Assembly: GCF_900111645.1 (NCBI RefSeq)
Contig: NZ_FOHQ01000005.1
Span: 62,001 to 126,000, forward strand
Origin: Methanococcoides vulcani
GTDB taxonomy: Archaea > Halobacteriota > Methanosarcinia > Methanosarcinales > Methanosarcinaceae
Direction of reading: 5' to 3'
DNA: 64,000 nt
Part shown: piece after piece, positions 37,080 to 46,290 of the stretch
Layout of the letters: each line of letters starts with the position of its first letter
How positions within the stretch are numbered: the first letter of the stretch is position 1
The notes under the pieces: model-generated
Told to the model about the DNA's origin: nothing
Seen by the model: only the letters and a program-made list of their open reading frames with translations
Databases searched by the model: none
Position numbers and translations under genes: made by a program

Positions 37080-38186
37080 TTGCTCAATATACTGGTCATA
37101 GGAAATGGTCAATGTGGTAACCGTATCCTTGATGCGATAAACAAAGAGGCTTTTGGTGGTAAAAGCAAATTTGCAAAGTTCTACTCACAGCAGAAATACA
37201 AGAGCAATGTTGAGACAATAGCTATCAACACTGCAATGAACGACCTGAAAGAGATGAGGTTCACCAAAGCAAAGGACAGAGTACACATTCCTCACCTTCA
37301 CGGAGTTGGTGCAAACCGCAACGTAGGCAAAAATGTCTTTGAAGAGAACAAAGCAAACATCATGCGCCAGATCGAGGAAAGGGGAAACTTCGATATCGGT
37401 TTTGTGCTCACGTCTGCATCAGGCGGAACAGGATCATCCTTTACACCTCCACTTATCGAAGAACTAAAGAAGAGCTATGATTTCCCGATCTATGCGGTCG
37501 TCGTCCTTCCGTTCAGGGAGGAGGGTACACTCTACCTGCAGAATGCTGCATTCTGCCTGAAGGATATACGCGACAGTGGTGTGGACGGTATAATACTTGC
37601 CGACAACCAGTTCCTCAAACAGATTGGAGGAGATGTACAGTCAGCATACAACAGCATCAACGATATGATCGCAAAGCGTATTCTATTCCTGATCGATGCA
37701 CTGGATAGCGAAATGATGATGGTCACCGATCTTGGCGACTTCAAGACAGTTATGAGTGGCGGTGCAGGGCTTGCAACCATCGGTTTCTATGAGGCCGATA
37801 AGGGAACGCCCATCAAGTCAGCGATACAAAAAGCACTTTCACCTTCCGGACTTCTGTTCTCCACTGATGTTTACAAGGAAGGTAGCAGGGCAATGATCAT
37901 CATAAAAGGTGACAAGTCATACCTGAGCATTGATGAGATATCCACTGAAGTGGAAAAACTTTCCTCATCGGTTGGTCATGTTTTCAAAGGTATCATTGTC
38001 AGGAAAGGAGAAACACCCCAGGTACTTGCCGTGCTGACACTTGAAGTTGCAGAAGAACTTGAGAACCTTTATTCTGTTGCCGTAGATGCGATCCATCAGG
38101 AACGCGAAAAGAAAACAAGGATTACCGAGCAGAAAGGAGTCGATAGGGCATTTTCCCAGATCGATGGGCTTGAGCCTGATTATTAA
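37080..38186 (+). CDS. CetZ/tubulin-superfamily protein
   Basis: A 368-residue FtsZ/tubulin-family GTPase of the archaeal CetZ type. GNGQCGNRI (N-terminal G1 loop), the tubulin signature GGTGSS in TSASGGTGSSFTPP (near residue 106-112) and NNQ-like T6 region are visible. CetZ proteins shape cells in haloarchaea and are present in Methanosarcinales. The start is TTG at 37080, with a strong GGAGG at 37067-37071; no ATG is near. It lies downstream of the CARDB-like gene and may be read through from it. Confidence 0.85.
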   Translation: MLNILVIGNGQCGNRILDAINKEAFGGKSKFAKFYSQQKYKSNVETIAINTAMNDLKEMRFTKAKDRVHIPHLHGVGANRNVGKNVFEENKANIMRQIEERGNFDIGFVLTSASGGTGSSFTPPLIEELKKSYDFPIYAVVVLPFREEGTLYLQNAAFCLKDIRDSGVDGIILADNQFLKQIGGDVQSAYNSINDMIAKRILFLIDALDSEMMMVTDLGDFKTVMSGGAGLATIGFYEADKGTPIKSAIQKALSPSGLLFSTDVYKEGSRAMIIIKGDKSYLSIDEISTEVEKLSSSVGHVFKGIIVRKGETPQVLAVLTLEVAEELENLYSVAVDAIHQEREKKTRITEQKGVDRAFSQIDGLEPDY

Positions 38187-38191
38187 GCATT

Positions 38192-38242
38192 ATATAATAT
38201 CCCTTAAAGGGATATTATATACTATTTTTGAACTTTTTTGTA
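38192..38242 (+). terminator. 12-bp hairpin plus T-runs after cetZ
   Basis: ATATAATATCCC (38192-38203) and GGGATATTATAT (38209-38220) form a perfect stem with a five-base loop, 6 bases past the cetZ stop, followed by ATTTTTG and CTTTTTTG. A likely terminator. Confidence 0.6.
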
Positions 38243-38392
38243 ACTATTTCAGCTTTTTTATAGGCAGCTATTACAAGAATTGAGTATCTCATCAGAAGAC
38301 TATTGCTTGCTCATGAGAGAGCACCATTCATTATAAATAATCCTGAAAAGATAAAAGGAATGTGCAAAGACCTAAACCAAAGCAGGCATAGT

Positions 38393-39076
38393 ATGACCAG
38401 TGAACCCAACATAATCGAGATACGGGACCTTACCAAGATCTATACCGATGGTCTTGGGGTCAAAGCGCTTGACGGACTGAACATGACCGTTAAACGCGGA
38501 GAGTTCCTTTCAATAATCGGTCCTTCAGGATCAGGAAAGAGCACTTTACTTCACATGATAGGCATACTGGATACGCCTACCAGCGGGACCATCCTGATAG
38601 ACGGGGAAAATGTAACTACGATGTCTGACAGGGAGCGTTCCAGAGCACGCAACGAAATGCTGGGCTTTATTTTCCAGTACCATCACCTGCTGCCTGACTT
38701 TTCTGCACTTGAGAATGTGATGATGCCTCTGCTGATAGCAGGGAAAAGCAAGCGTGAAGCTGAAAGGATCGCACGCGATCTTCTGAAAGAAGTTGATCTC
38801 GAAGATAGAATGGATCACAGGCCTAACCAGCTTTCAGGGGGCCAGAACCAGAGGGTTGCCGTAGCCCGTGCGCTGGCAAACAGTCCAAAGATAGTCATAG
38901 GTGATGAACCCACAGGCAATCTGGACAGCCATTCCAGTGATAAGATATATGAGCTTCTAAGGAAGCTTAACAGGGAACATGACCAGACCTTCATCCTTGT
39001 GACCCATGACGAGAACATGGCTGCAAAGACTGAACGTATCGTACGGCTGGTAGATGGAAAAATAGTCAATGAATGA
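38393..39076 (+). CDS. ABC transporter ATP-binding protein (LolD/MacB type)
   Basis: A ~227-residue ABC ATPase: Walker A GPSGSGKST, the Q-loop FQYHHLLPDFSALENV typical of LolD/MacB, signature LSGGQNQRVAVARAL, and Walker B VIGDEPTGNLDS. Such proteins pair with FtsX-like MacB/LolC permeases that move lipids, lipoproteins or peptides. No permease is adjacent, so it is an orphan here. The start is uncertain: ATG 38393 gives the usual PxIIEIRDLTKIY beginning, while ATG 38360 or 38303 would add a basic leader. The PPC-domain gene overlaps or closely follows its end. Confidence 0.8.
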   Translation: MTSEPNIIEIRDLTKIYTDGLGVKALDGLNMTVKRGEFLSIIGPSGSGKSTLLHMIGILDTPTSGTILIDGENVTTMSDRERSRARNEMLGFIFQYHHLLPDFSALENVMMPLLIAGKSKREAERIARDLLKEVDLEDRMDHRPNQLSGGQNQRVAVARALANSPKIVIGDEPTGNLDSHSSDKIYELLRKLNREHDQTFILVTHDENMAAKTERIVRLVDGKIVNE

Positions 39077-39089
39077 TAACGGTGGAAAT

Positions 39090-39536
39090 ATGGAATATAG
39101 TAAAGGGAATATAGGAAGGGTCTTTACCGTAAGGATAGACACGGGAGAAGACCTGCTTGAAGAACTCGAAGGACTCGCTGAAAAAGAAAGTATCACATCT
39201 GCAGTTTTCATCCTGCTGGGTGCTGTTGCTAAAGCAAACCTTGTTGTCGGTCCAAAAGAGAATGCAATTCCACCTGAACCTATGTGGGTGAATTACTCTG
39301 ACCCTCATGAAGTTATAGGGATCGGAAATATCTTTTTAGAGGAAGGAAGACCAAAGATACACCTTCACACCTCTGCCGGTCGTGGCGATAATGTGAATGT
39401 TGGATGCATGCGTGGGGAAAGTGAGGCTTTCATGGTGCTTGAAGTATTTATACTGGAAATATCCGGCATGGATGCTAAGCGCGCTTTTGATACTGCAAAA
39501 GGATTTGCCCCAATTACGTTCGGAGCAATGAAATAA
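39090..39536 (+). CDS. PPC/DUF296-domain protein
   Basis: A 148-residue PPC domain protein. The domain pattern is VFTVRIDTGEDLLEELEGLAEKESITSAVFILLGAV, then KIHLHTSAGRGD with the conserved histidines, and ENIFLEEG-like strands. PPC domains are stand-alone trimers in prokaryotes, with metal-binding histidines; some act near nucleotide metabolism and plant AT-hook homologues bind DNA. ATG 39090 has GGTGG upstream; the in-frame ATG at 39069 would overlap the ABC gene. Likely co-transcribed with it. Confidence 0.75.
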   Translation: MEYSKGNIGRVFTVRIDTGEDLLEELEGLAEKESITSAVFILLGAVAKANLVVGPKENAIPPEPMWVNYSDPHEVIGIGNIFLEEGRPKIHLHTSAGRGDNVNVGCMRGESEAFMVLEVFILEISGMDAKRAFDTAKGFAPITFGAMK

Positions 39537-39565
39537 GAAAAGCTAAAGTCCTTAAGACTTCAAGA

Positions 39566-39943
39566 TCAAATGGTCATCCCCAGGAGATCCTGAATGATCT
39601 TCAGCTTTTCCTCGTTCATTTTCAATATCTTCGACTCATAGACCTTGATTATATCTGCAAAGTCCACTTTCAGGGAATAATATTTTGCAGGCCTTCCCCT
39701 GCACTTTGTCCTTTTATCATCCCTTTCATCTATCCATCCACGTTCGTAAAGTGAGCGCATGGCAACGCTTACCTCCGGTTGCCTCAGCCCGGTGGCCCTC
39801 TCGATGTCCTGCGAGCTCAATTCCTCTACATTGAAAAGACAGGCGATCGAAAGCGCTTCGATCCTCGGAACGTCAATACTTTGCAAAAGCGATGATACTT
39901 CATACCCTTCATCATCCATTAAAATAATATTTTCACTCCCCAT
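39566..39943 (-). CDS. Winged-helix transcriptional regulator
   Basis: A 125-residue regulator with one wHTH domain (IEALSIACLFNVEELSSQDIERATGLRQPEVSVAMRSLYERGWI, about 28-75) and a C-terminal helical dimerisation tail ending in KMNEEKLKIIQDLLG. It is MarR/TrmB-like. ATG 39943 lies about 25 bases after a TATA-like TTTATAATGG (39965-39974), suggesting a leaderless mRNA; ATG 39919 is the alternative. It is convergent with the PPC gene and divergent from enolase. Confidence 0.75.
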   Translation of the reverse strand: MGSENIILMDDEGYEVSSLLQSIDVPRIEALSIACLFNVEELSSQDIERATGLRQPEVSVAMRSLYERGWIDERDDKRTKCRGRPAKYYSLKVDFADIIKVYESKILKMNEEKLKIIQDLLGMTI

Positions 39944-40095
39944 ATACAATAATAATGCTATACCATTATAAATTTATGCTGTTGGGAATGTTGACTACAT
40001 AAGGAAACTATATTAGAACCCTGAAACAACAAATGCGGTAACGATATATACTGTAATGTACGATTGGTCAATAGAACGTTCTAATGGTGGAAAAC

Positions 40096-41373
40096 ATGAG
40101 CTATATTGGCGAAGAAGCAAAGTATACAATTGAAAAAGTACATGCCAGGGAAATCCTTGATTCCAGAGGAAATCCTACTGTTGAAGTCGATATCTACACT
40201 GGCCGTGGATTTGGAAGGGCAAGTGTGCCTTCCGGGGCATCGACCGGAAGTAATGAGGCACTCGAGCTAAGGGACAAAGAGGATGATCGTTACAACGGGA
40301 AAGGTGTACTTGATGCAGTTGAAAATGTGAACTCCACCTTTGCAAAGGAACTGCTTGGAATGGACGTTCGCAACCAGCGTGAGATCGATGAACTGATGAT
40401 CGCACTGGATGGAACCGATAACAAGATGACCTTTGGTGCCAATGCGATCCTGGGTGTTTCCATGGCCGTTGCAAAAGCAGCAGCTGATTCACTTAACATG
40501 CCACTTTACCGCTATCTTGGCGGAACCAACGCGTTCGCACTGCCTGTACCGACCATGAACGTGATCAACGGTGGAAAGCACGCCGGTAACGAGCTCTCCA
40601 TACAGGAGTTCATGATACAGCCAAAGGGAGCAGATACGTATTCCAATGCTTTGAGAATGGGAACCGAGACCTACCATGCACTGGGCAAGGTCCTTGAAGA
40701 TAAATACGGTGCATCCGCAACCAACGTTGGATATGAAGGAGGATATGCACCACCGATCTCAATGACATCCGATGCACTGGATGCCCTTGTGAGTGCCATT
40801 GATGAGGCAGGATATACCGAATCCGAGATCACCATCGGTCTTGATGCTGCTGCATCAGAGTTCTTTGAAGATGGCAAATACTCCATCGATGGAAATATGC
40901 TTACACCTGCTGAACTTGTGGATTATTACCTTGAACTTATCGACACCTATCCGATCCTTTCCATAGAGGACCCATTCCATGAAGAGTCATTCGAAGACTT
41001 TGCAACGCTTACCAGTGAGGCATGGGACACCATTATCGTAGGTGATGACCTGTTCGTGACGAACGTGAACCGCCTTGCGAAGGGTGTTGAAATGGATGCT
41101 GCTAACGCACTCCTGCTCAAGATCAACCAGATAGGTACGATCTCCGAGTCATTTGATGCCGCAAACCTTGCACTTCGCAATGGATACAGCGTTGTGGTAA
41201 GCCACCGCTCCGCTGAGACCGAAGATGCAATGATCGCAGACATTTCCGTTGCGATAGGTGCCGACCTGATCAAGACAGGAGCACCTGCAAGAAGTGAGCG
41301 CACTGCAAAATACAACCAGTTACTCAGGATAGAAGAAGATCTCGGAGATTCTGCACGTTATGTGCAGCTCTGA
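40096..41373 (+). CDS. eno: Enolase
   Basis: A 425-residue phosphopyruvate hydratase. Motifs in order: SGASTGSNEALELRD, NGGKHAGNELSIQEFM (substrate loop), LDAAASEFF (metal Asp), SIEDPFHEE (Glu), NQIGTISESF with LLKINQ (catalytic Lys), VVSHRSAETED (His) and TGAPARSERTAKYNQLLRIEE. Cytoplasmic glycolysis and gluconeogenesis enzyme. ATG 40096 is chosen as GGTGG is 5 bases upstream; ATG 40084 is too close to the ribosome site. Confidence 0.96.
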   Translation: MSYIGEEAKYTIEKVHAREILDSRGNPTVEVDIYTGRGFGRASVPSGASTGSNEALELRDKEDDRYNGKGVLDAVENVNSTFAKELLGMDVRNQREIDELMIALDGTDNKMTFGANAILGVSMAVAKAAADSLNMPLYRYLGGTNAFALPVPTMNVINGGKHAGNELSIQEFMIQPKGADTYSNALRMGTETYHALGKVLEDKYGASATNVGYEGGYAPPISMTSDALDALVSAIDEAGYTESEITIGLDAAASEFFEDGKYSIDGNMLTPAELVDYYLELIDTYPILSIEDPFHEESFEDFATLTSEAWDTIIVGDDLFVTNVNRLAKGVEMDAANALLLKINQIGTISESFDAANLALRNGYSVVVSHRSAETEDAMIADISVAIGADLIKTGAPARSERTAKYNQLLRIEEDLGDSARYVQL

Positions 41374-41449
41374 TCTTTTTTATTTTAATTTAAGTTTAAA
41401 TTCAGTTCTGAATTTATTTTAAATTGATTTTGAATTTAAGTTTTTAGAT
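41374..41449. terminator. Convergent T/A-rich terminator region (eno / polB)
   Basis: A 76-base low-complexity tract with repeated AATTTAAGTTT and AAATTTATTTT words lies between the convergent enolase and polB stops. Its runs of T on both strands suit termination of both transcripts. Confidence 0.45.
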
Positions 41450-44185
41450 TTAAAAATCAAAGAGGGAGCTCTGCGTTTTCTGATCTGCCTGTTGAGCAGA
41501 TGCTTCGGTTCCTCTGCAGGTCCTTCTTACAGTTTCGACCTTTTCTTCAGGAGATCTATCGAAATCAAAGAGACCTTTTTGTTTTGAATCGTGGTTCAGG
41601 GTAGCCACATCAACCCCAAATACGCCAAGGATACGCTCCACAGGGGGCAACATCTGCTTCTGTATGTAGTAGTCCACATCCAGAGTTATATTGTGCTCAC
41701 GCACATATTCAGGATCCTCTGCCCTATCTACGAAAAGACCTTTCCCTGCAGTAATAACAAATGGTATTCTCTCACCAATGGCCGGGCGAACACCTGTGCG
41801 CCTCTGGATATTCTCCACCACGGTAAGATGGGGTTGTTTGTTCTTGTAGCTTGACGGGGACTTGGAGAAACTCTTTGTAAGCACAAGGTCCTCAACAATA
41901 TCAGCATCCTTCTGTACATCCAGATTGCGCACCCTGTCAACAAGTTCCCTTACATGACGAACAGAGCCATCAATGTCACCTTCTTTTAGTACAAGTTCCA
42001 GTACCCTGTTGAGCATCTTGGATGTCAGCTCACACCAGTCACGACGTACCGTTTCAAGTCCCTTTACCTTTATCTGATCTTCCCAGCCGTCGTTCGTTGG
42101 CTCAAATATCCACTGAGCATATCGTTTCTTGGCTATCAGAAGAACACGCTTTGCAGCAGCCTCAAATTCGAGTTCCATGGGATCAGGCAACGATGCTGTG
42201 ACAATGCTTGCGACCTTTCTTCCCACCAATGCGGAATCTTCAAGTGAGAACTCACCTTCTGCGAACTCCTCGTCACAATCGTTCCTGCAATGAACAAAAA
42301 CACTGTCTGTATCACCGTAAGCTACGGAAAGTTTCACTACCTTATCATCCTCTCTGGAATCACTGACCTCATCTGTGAGATAAGCTACATTATCCCTGAG
42401 AATTATCCTGCCGATCTTGTTGCAGACGATATCCTCGGTCCTTGCTATGTTCCCCCTGCCTATACTTGTCACAGAATTGGCCATCTGGAGGCTGTAGAGT
42501 CTTGCACGGGCATAACCCGAATAACCATAAAAACTGTTAAGCAGGATCTTCAGGGCAAGCTGTGTTGCATCAAGAACACGATATTCCCCTTCATCGCTAG
42601 CCTTTTTCATCAATTGCTTTGTACTGATCCTCTGATCAAGCAAATGTTCCAGAACTGATGGCACAACGCCTTTGAATATGTCGGGCTTAACGAATTCTCC
42701 CTTTGAAGGAGACCTGATAATATCTTCTTCAGGATATGTCCCAGGTTTCACAACAGTTGTATAACAAAGGTTGTGAGCCATCATAATGGTAGGATAAAGG
42801 GATTTGTAGTCCAGAACGATCACATTCTCATGAAGCCCTTTCTCAGGCTCAAGAACTGCACCGCCTTTAAGGTTCTCATTCTGCTTGCGCCTGAAAGCTG
42901 AAGTTTCATCATCCGGCTTTGTGGACATGACCCTGCCCTGTTTACCGAACTCCGTCATCAGGATATGCTCCACCATATTGGTCTGCCCGCCACTGACCGT
43001 ATCCTGAAGCAGGACACCGCTGACCCTTGATAAAGCAATATATTTGTCAAGAAGCTTGAGCTTAAGCAAAAGCTCAAGGGCAAGCTCGGAGTCACGCCTG
43101 GCATAATCTATGAACTTCCTGATCTTCTCACCGGAATCGTTCCAGTGCTCTTCCATATCAGCCGGTGCAACGTCCAGTTTTTCCCTGTCAAGCAGTTCCT
43201 TTGAGACGTTACGCAGGGTGTATCTTTTCAGGCTGAACTGTTGCCTGATAAGAGGAAGCGCATCCACGACCACCCTGCCGGGTATCGACACCATTGTGCG
43301 GCTTATGATCTTACGATAACTGAGCTGCCTCGAATCCCTTCCGACAACCGATCTTATACCGCCACCGGATTCGTTCAGGGTTTTCACCCTGTCAACAATA
43401 TATGGAACATCAAAATCATTTATGTTATAACCGGTGATCACATCAGGATCGTATTCCGTGATGATCTCGAAGAACCGGTTAAGAAGATCGGCTTCTTCCG
43501 TGAACATCTCCACGTCATCATCAACACCTTCCACCTCTTTCTTGACAAGTACAATGGTACTGTGACCTTTGTAAGCCGGTTCAAAGGAAAAACTTACCAT
43601 GATAATAGGAGAGACATCCGGTGTAGGCATCCCGCCGTCATGAGGAAGGCATTCGATATCAAAGGCCATATACTTCAGTGGCGCGTTGGCGATCCTGTCA
43701 ACTTCGGTCAGCTCTGACGATCTCATGACATGGTCACAGAGCAGATCACCTTTTGATACATCGGTATCTGTTTCTGCGGACACCCACCCCATGCCTTTGA
43801 AACCCTTGTCTATAAGGAACCTGTTCCTGAACAGGATATCAGTTTCATAAACTTTCCCTCCACCAAGCATTTCTGCCACTTCATCCCTTATCTCAGGAAC
43901 GTTGCGCGGGTCAAATGTGGTGACCTTTAGCATGGGTTGTTTTGTTTCCTGATAGCCTATTGGCTCGAACCTCTCGACCACTTCAATGTCCTTTACAACA
44001 TCGAACCTGTCCTTTATTGTCTGGCCCAGCTTCTGGAGATCACCTGATGCACTCAGATAAAAATAAGGCTCAAATCCCGGAACAAGACAGCAGACGCTCT
44101 TCCCATCGTCGGACCTGCCAAAAAGGCGTACTACAGGTCGATCTTCTTCACGGAAATAGTCAGCATCCAGGATCTGAAAATTCAT
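41450..44185 (-). CDS. polB: DNA polymerase family B
   Basis: A 911-residue replicative-type archaeal PolB. The exonuclease I motif is in FDIECLPHDGG (~173-183) and ExoII in GYNINDFDVPYI. Polymerase motifs A DYKSLYPTIMMAHNL (~465), B LKILLNSFYGYSG and C YGDTDS (~620) are intact. The extreme C-terminus QSSLFDF is a PCNA-interacting PIP box, and a second similar sequence QKGLFDFD lies ~45 residues upstream. It is a stand-alone gene. Methanogens also have PolD, not in this window. Confidence 0.96.
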   Translation of the reverse strand: MNFQILDADYFREEDRPVVRLFGRSDDGKSVCCLVPGFEPYFYLSASGDLQKLGQTIKDRFDVVKDIEVVERFEPIGYQETKQPMLKVTTFDPRNVPEIRDEVAEMLGGGKVYETDILFRNRFLIDKGFKGMGWVSAETDTDVSKGDLLCDHVMRSSELTEVDRIANAPLKYMAFDIECLPHDGGMPTPDVSPIIMVSFSFEPAYKGHSTIVLVKKEVEGVDDDVEMFTEEADLLNRFFEIITEYDPDVITGYNINDFDVPYIVDRVKTLNESGGGIRSVVGRDSRQLSYRKIISRTMVSIPGRVVVDALPLIRQQFSLKRYTLRNVSKELLDREKLDVAPADMEEHWNDSGEKIRKFIDYARRDSELALELLLKLKLLDKYIALSRVSGVLLQDTVSGGQTNMVEHILMTEFGKQGRVMSTKPDDETSAFRRKQNENLKGGAVLEPEKGLHENVIVLDYKSLYPTIMMAHNLCYTTVVKPGTYPEEDIIRSPSKGEFVKPDIFKGVVPSVLEHLLDQRISTKQLMKKASDEGEYRVLDATQLALKILLNSFYGYSGYARARLYSLQMANSVTSIGRGNIARTEDIVCNKIGRIILRDNVAYLTDEVSDSREDDKVVKLSVAYGDTDSVFVHCRNDCDEEFAEGEFSLEDSALVGRKVASIVTASLPDPMELEFEAAAKRVLLIAKKRYAQWIFEPTNDGWEDQIKVKGLETVRRDWCELTSKMLNRVLELVLKEGDIDGSVRHVRELVDRVRNLDVQKDADIVEDLVLTKSFSKSPSSYKNKQPHLTVVENIQRRTGVRPAIGERIPFVITAGKGLFVDRAEDPEYVREHNITLDVDYYIQKQMLPPVERILGVFGVDVATLNHDSKQKGLFDFDRSPEEKVETVRRTCRGTEASAQQADQKTQSSLFDF

Positions 44186-44282
44186 GGAACTACTTAATGT
44201 GAAGGCATAATATATGCTTTGTTGTCAAAGCAAGACAGAAAATAAAACTGATAGCAAAAAACAAAATTAATGAAAGGCAAAG

Positions 44283-44391
44283 TGCCCGGAGCGTGACTCG
44301 AACACGCGACCTCCAGATTTCTCAGGAGATTTGGACGCTCGGTTAAAAGTCCCTATGAGTCTGGCGCCCCAACCAACTAGGCTATCCGGGC
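44283..44391 (-). tRNA. tRNA-Met (CAT) with a 35-base intron
   Basis: The minus-strand transcript folds as a tRNA: acceptor GCCCGGA (44391-44385) pairs with TCCGGGC, the D-arm is GCC...GGC, the anticodon stem CCAGA/TCTGG, and the T-stem GCGTG/CACGC encloses TTCGAGT. The anticodon loop reads CTCATA-A, i.e. CAT, an elongator-type Met. An intron (44319-44353) lies after position 37. CTCA/TGAG and bulges TAG and AAA give a perfect bulge-helix-bulge for the archaeal splicing endonuclease. CCA is not encoded. Confidence 0.9.
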
Positions 44392-44475
44392 ATTGCAGCA
44401 CCTAAATGGACATAGTGGTATTAAAGCATATCGATTGACTGCTTCATCTTTTAAACTTTTTAAAAAGGGACCGGA

Positions 44476-45018
44476 TCAGAATCCGGTCGCTTCAGCAAGA
44501 TCCATTACTATCGTGTTGTCATCGGTATTTCCCTTGACGAGGAACACGAAGTTCTCATTGGTCCATACGTAGTGATAACGTGGGACCTGTTCACCATTTG
44601 AGGTGATATATTTTGTTACACGTGTTGCATCATGTCCGTTAAAGGATTCTTCCACGAACCTGTCACCATTTGCAAGAGGAACAAAACCAGCTTTGTACTG
44701 GGTAACGAGCTCTTCAGCAGCCTCACTGCTTTCAAGCTCGATGGCTATAATGAAATAGTCCACAGAATCACGCTGGTATATACCTTCAGAAGCTTCCACG
44801 ATACCAGTGACATCCGCATAGCTTGCCTTTACATCTTCGACCTCAAGGGAGTGGGCACCAAGGTAATCAAACCCTTCAGGAACATTTTCCAGCACTACAC
44901 CATCAACGCTGAGGTTAGCAGCTGTTATGGGATCTTCCGGCTCAGCCGGATCTGTACATCCTGACATTGCAACAAGCAGCAATGCAATGAGAGAAACCAT
45001 CAATACCTTCATATTCAT
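44476..45018 (-). CDS. Putative exported lipoprotein
   Basis: A 180-residue protein with a hydrophobic signal (VLMVSLIALLLVA) and a lipobox VAMSGC (cysteine near residue 21), then an acidic linker (TDPAEPEDP). The rest (LSVDGVVLENVPEGFDYLG..., FVFLVKGN...) is a soluble alpha/beta domain of unknown family. ATG 45018 is favoured, 8 bases after GAGGT; the ATG at 45033 overlaps that site. It stands between tRNA-Met and the S-layer gene and may be an envelope protein. Confidence 0.7.
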   Translation of the reverse strand: MNMKVLMVSLIALLLVAMSGCTDPAEPEDPITAANLSVDGVVLENVPEGFDYLGAHSLEVEDVKASYADVTGIVEASEGIYQRDSVDYFIIAIELESSEAAEELVTQYKAGFVPLANGDRFVEESFNGHDATRVTKYITSNGEQVPRYHYVWTNENFVFLVKGNTDDNTIVMDLAEATGF

Positions 45019-45147
45019 TCTTAAAGACCTCATTGTTCTAAGTTAGAATGAGATACAATAAGGGCATAAGGTATTTTAATTTATCGAAAAACCGGACAAA
45101 AAAAAGAAATGTTAGAAGGGTTTTCACCCTTCTTAGATTTTAGTTAT

Positions 45148-46290
45148 TTAGTTCCTTCTGACGAAGTATGCTACTGCAAGAAGACCTGCAATTGCGAAGA
45201 CTGCTTCGAAGCCAGGTACTGGCTCTTCTTCTTCTTCGACTGGCTCTTCTTCAGGTGTAACGTTTACATCTTCTTCAGGTGTAACATTTACATCTTCTTC
45301 AGGTGTAACATTTACATCTTCTTCAGGTGCAACTACTTCTTCTTCAGGCACTTCTTCGACTTCTGGAGCTTCACCGTCAACAGTCATTTCGACAAATGGG
45401 TAGAACCTTACATCATCGTCATCACTGTCAGCAACTCTAAGCTTCATGTCATCTGTAAGTTCAATGACATCGTCTGCATTGAGGTTGACCTGTTCATCGG
45501 TGTTCTCGAGTGTGATGAAATCTGCACCAACTGCCTCAACTGTGAGTATACCGAACTCTTCATCGTCAGCGATCTCCATTGCTTCATCTGACATGAGCCA
45601 GATACCTTCAATGATTGCAAGGCTGTCGACCTGTCCCTGGAATACCTCGTTAATGTGTACTCTCATGACAACAACATCTTCCTCACCAGCAACATCTGCC
45701 TCATAGTCCCATGAGCTGTTGTCAATGTTGTTTTCTGTGTTGTAGACATCATCATCAAGGAATTCGCCGTCCTTTGTGAGCTCGAGCCATACCTTGTTAC
45801 CATCGACATCGATCTGCTTTGGTGTGAGTGCAAAGCCCTCACCGAGGTCGAGTGTCTGGCCAACACGCATGGTGTACTTCTCATCGTCGTCCATGATAAG
45901 TGTGGAAAGGATCTGAAGGTCACCGTTGACTGGAACATATTCCTCTGCAAGGAAACCGAGCTTCTGGAATTCTTCTCCATTGTCAGCCCATCCGCCATAG
46001 GTATATGCTACATTGATAACGTCTGCGGTGTATTCAAGGCTTCCTTCATCGAGTGTCCTGTCAGCATCTCCATCATAAGTAATGACAAATGCTTCGGAAC
46101 CTAATCCTTCATCAATGTCATACCAGAATGCTGCAAAGTCTGTAAAATCAGTTGTATATGTGTTAAGAGCGCTGTCATCTGCACCACTGAATACAGGACT
46201 GCGAATCTCAACACTGTCTGCTGCACTTGCTACTGATACAAAGCTCAGTACCATAAGAGCAGCCATTGCGATTGCTAAAAAGCTTTTCAT
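45148..46290 (-). CDS. S-layer protein with PGF-CTERM anchor
   Basis: A 380-residue S-layer-family protein (PF07752 type). It has a Sec signal peptide (1-23) and one S-layer domain (~25-305) with the GEGFALTPKQIDVDGNKVWLELTKDGEFLDDDVY strand typical of Methanosarcina S-layers. An acidic stalk follows, with three PEEDVNVT repeats and glutamate stretches, then PGFEAVFAIAGLLAVAYFVRRN, a PGF-CTERM tail cut and lipidated by an archaeosortase. Methanosarcina acetivorans has two tandem domains, so this is a single-domain form or one of several surface proteins. GGAGG lies before the ATG. Confidence 0.88.
   Translation of the reverse strand: MKSFLAIAMAALMVLSFVSVASAADSVEIRSPVFSGADDSALNTYTTDFTDFAAFWYDIDEGLGSEAFVITYDGDADRTLDEGSLEYTADVINVAYTYGGWADNGEEFQKLGFLAEEYVPVNGDLQILSTLIMDDDEKYTMRVGQTLDLGEGFALTPKQIDVDGNKVWLELTKDGEFLDDDVYNTENNIDNSSWDYEADVAGEEDVVVMRVHINEVFQGQVDSLAIIEGIWLMSDEAMEIADDEEFGILTVEAVGADFITLENTDEQVNLNADDVIELTDDMKLRVADSDDDDVRFYPFVEMTVDGEAPEVEEVPEEEVVAPEEDVNVTPEEDVNVTPEEDVNVTPEEEPVEEEEEPVPGFEAVFAIAGLLAVAYFVRRN
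45245..45335 (-). repeat. 24-bp in-frame tandem repeats in the S-layer stalk
   Basis: Three near-identical copies of a 24-base unit (containing TCTTCTTCAGGTGTAAC on the plus strand), plus a partial fourth, encode the PEEDVNVT repeats. One copy differs by a single base. Unit number could vary between strains by slippage. Confidence 0.75.

Noticed and set aside
38303-38392. Upstream extension of the LolD-like ATPase
   Set aside because: The added residues (HERAPFIINN...) do not resemble family N-termini; the usual start begins near 38393.
45245-45335. Possible CRISPR array
   Set aside because: The 24-bp repeats are contiguous, in frame, and encode the S-layer stalk. There are no spacers.
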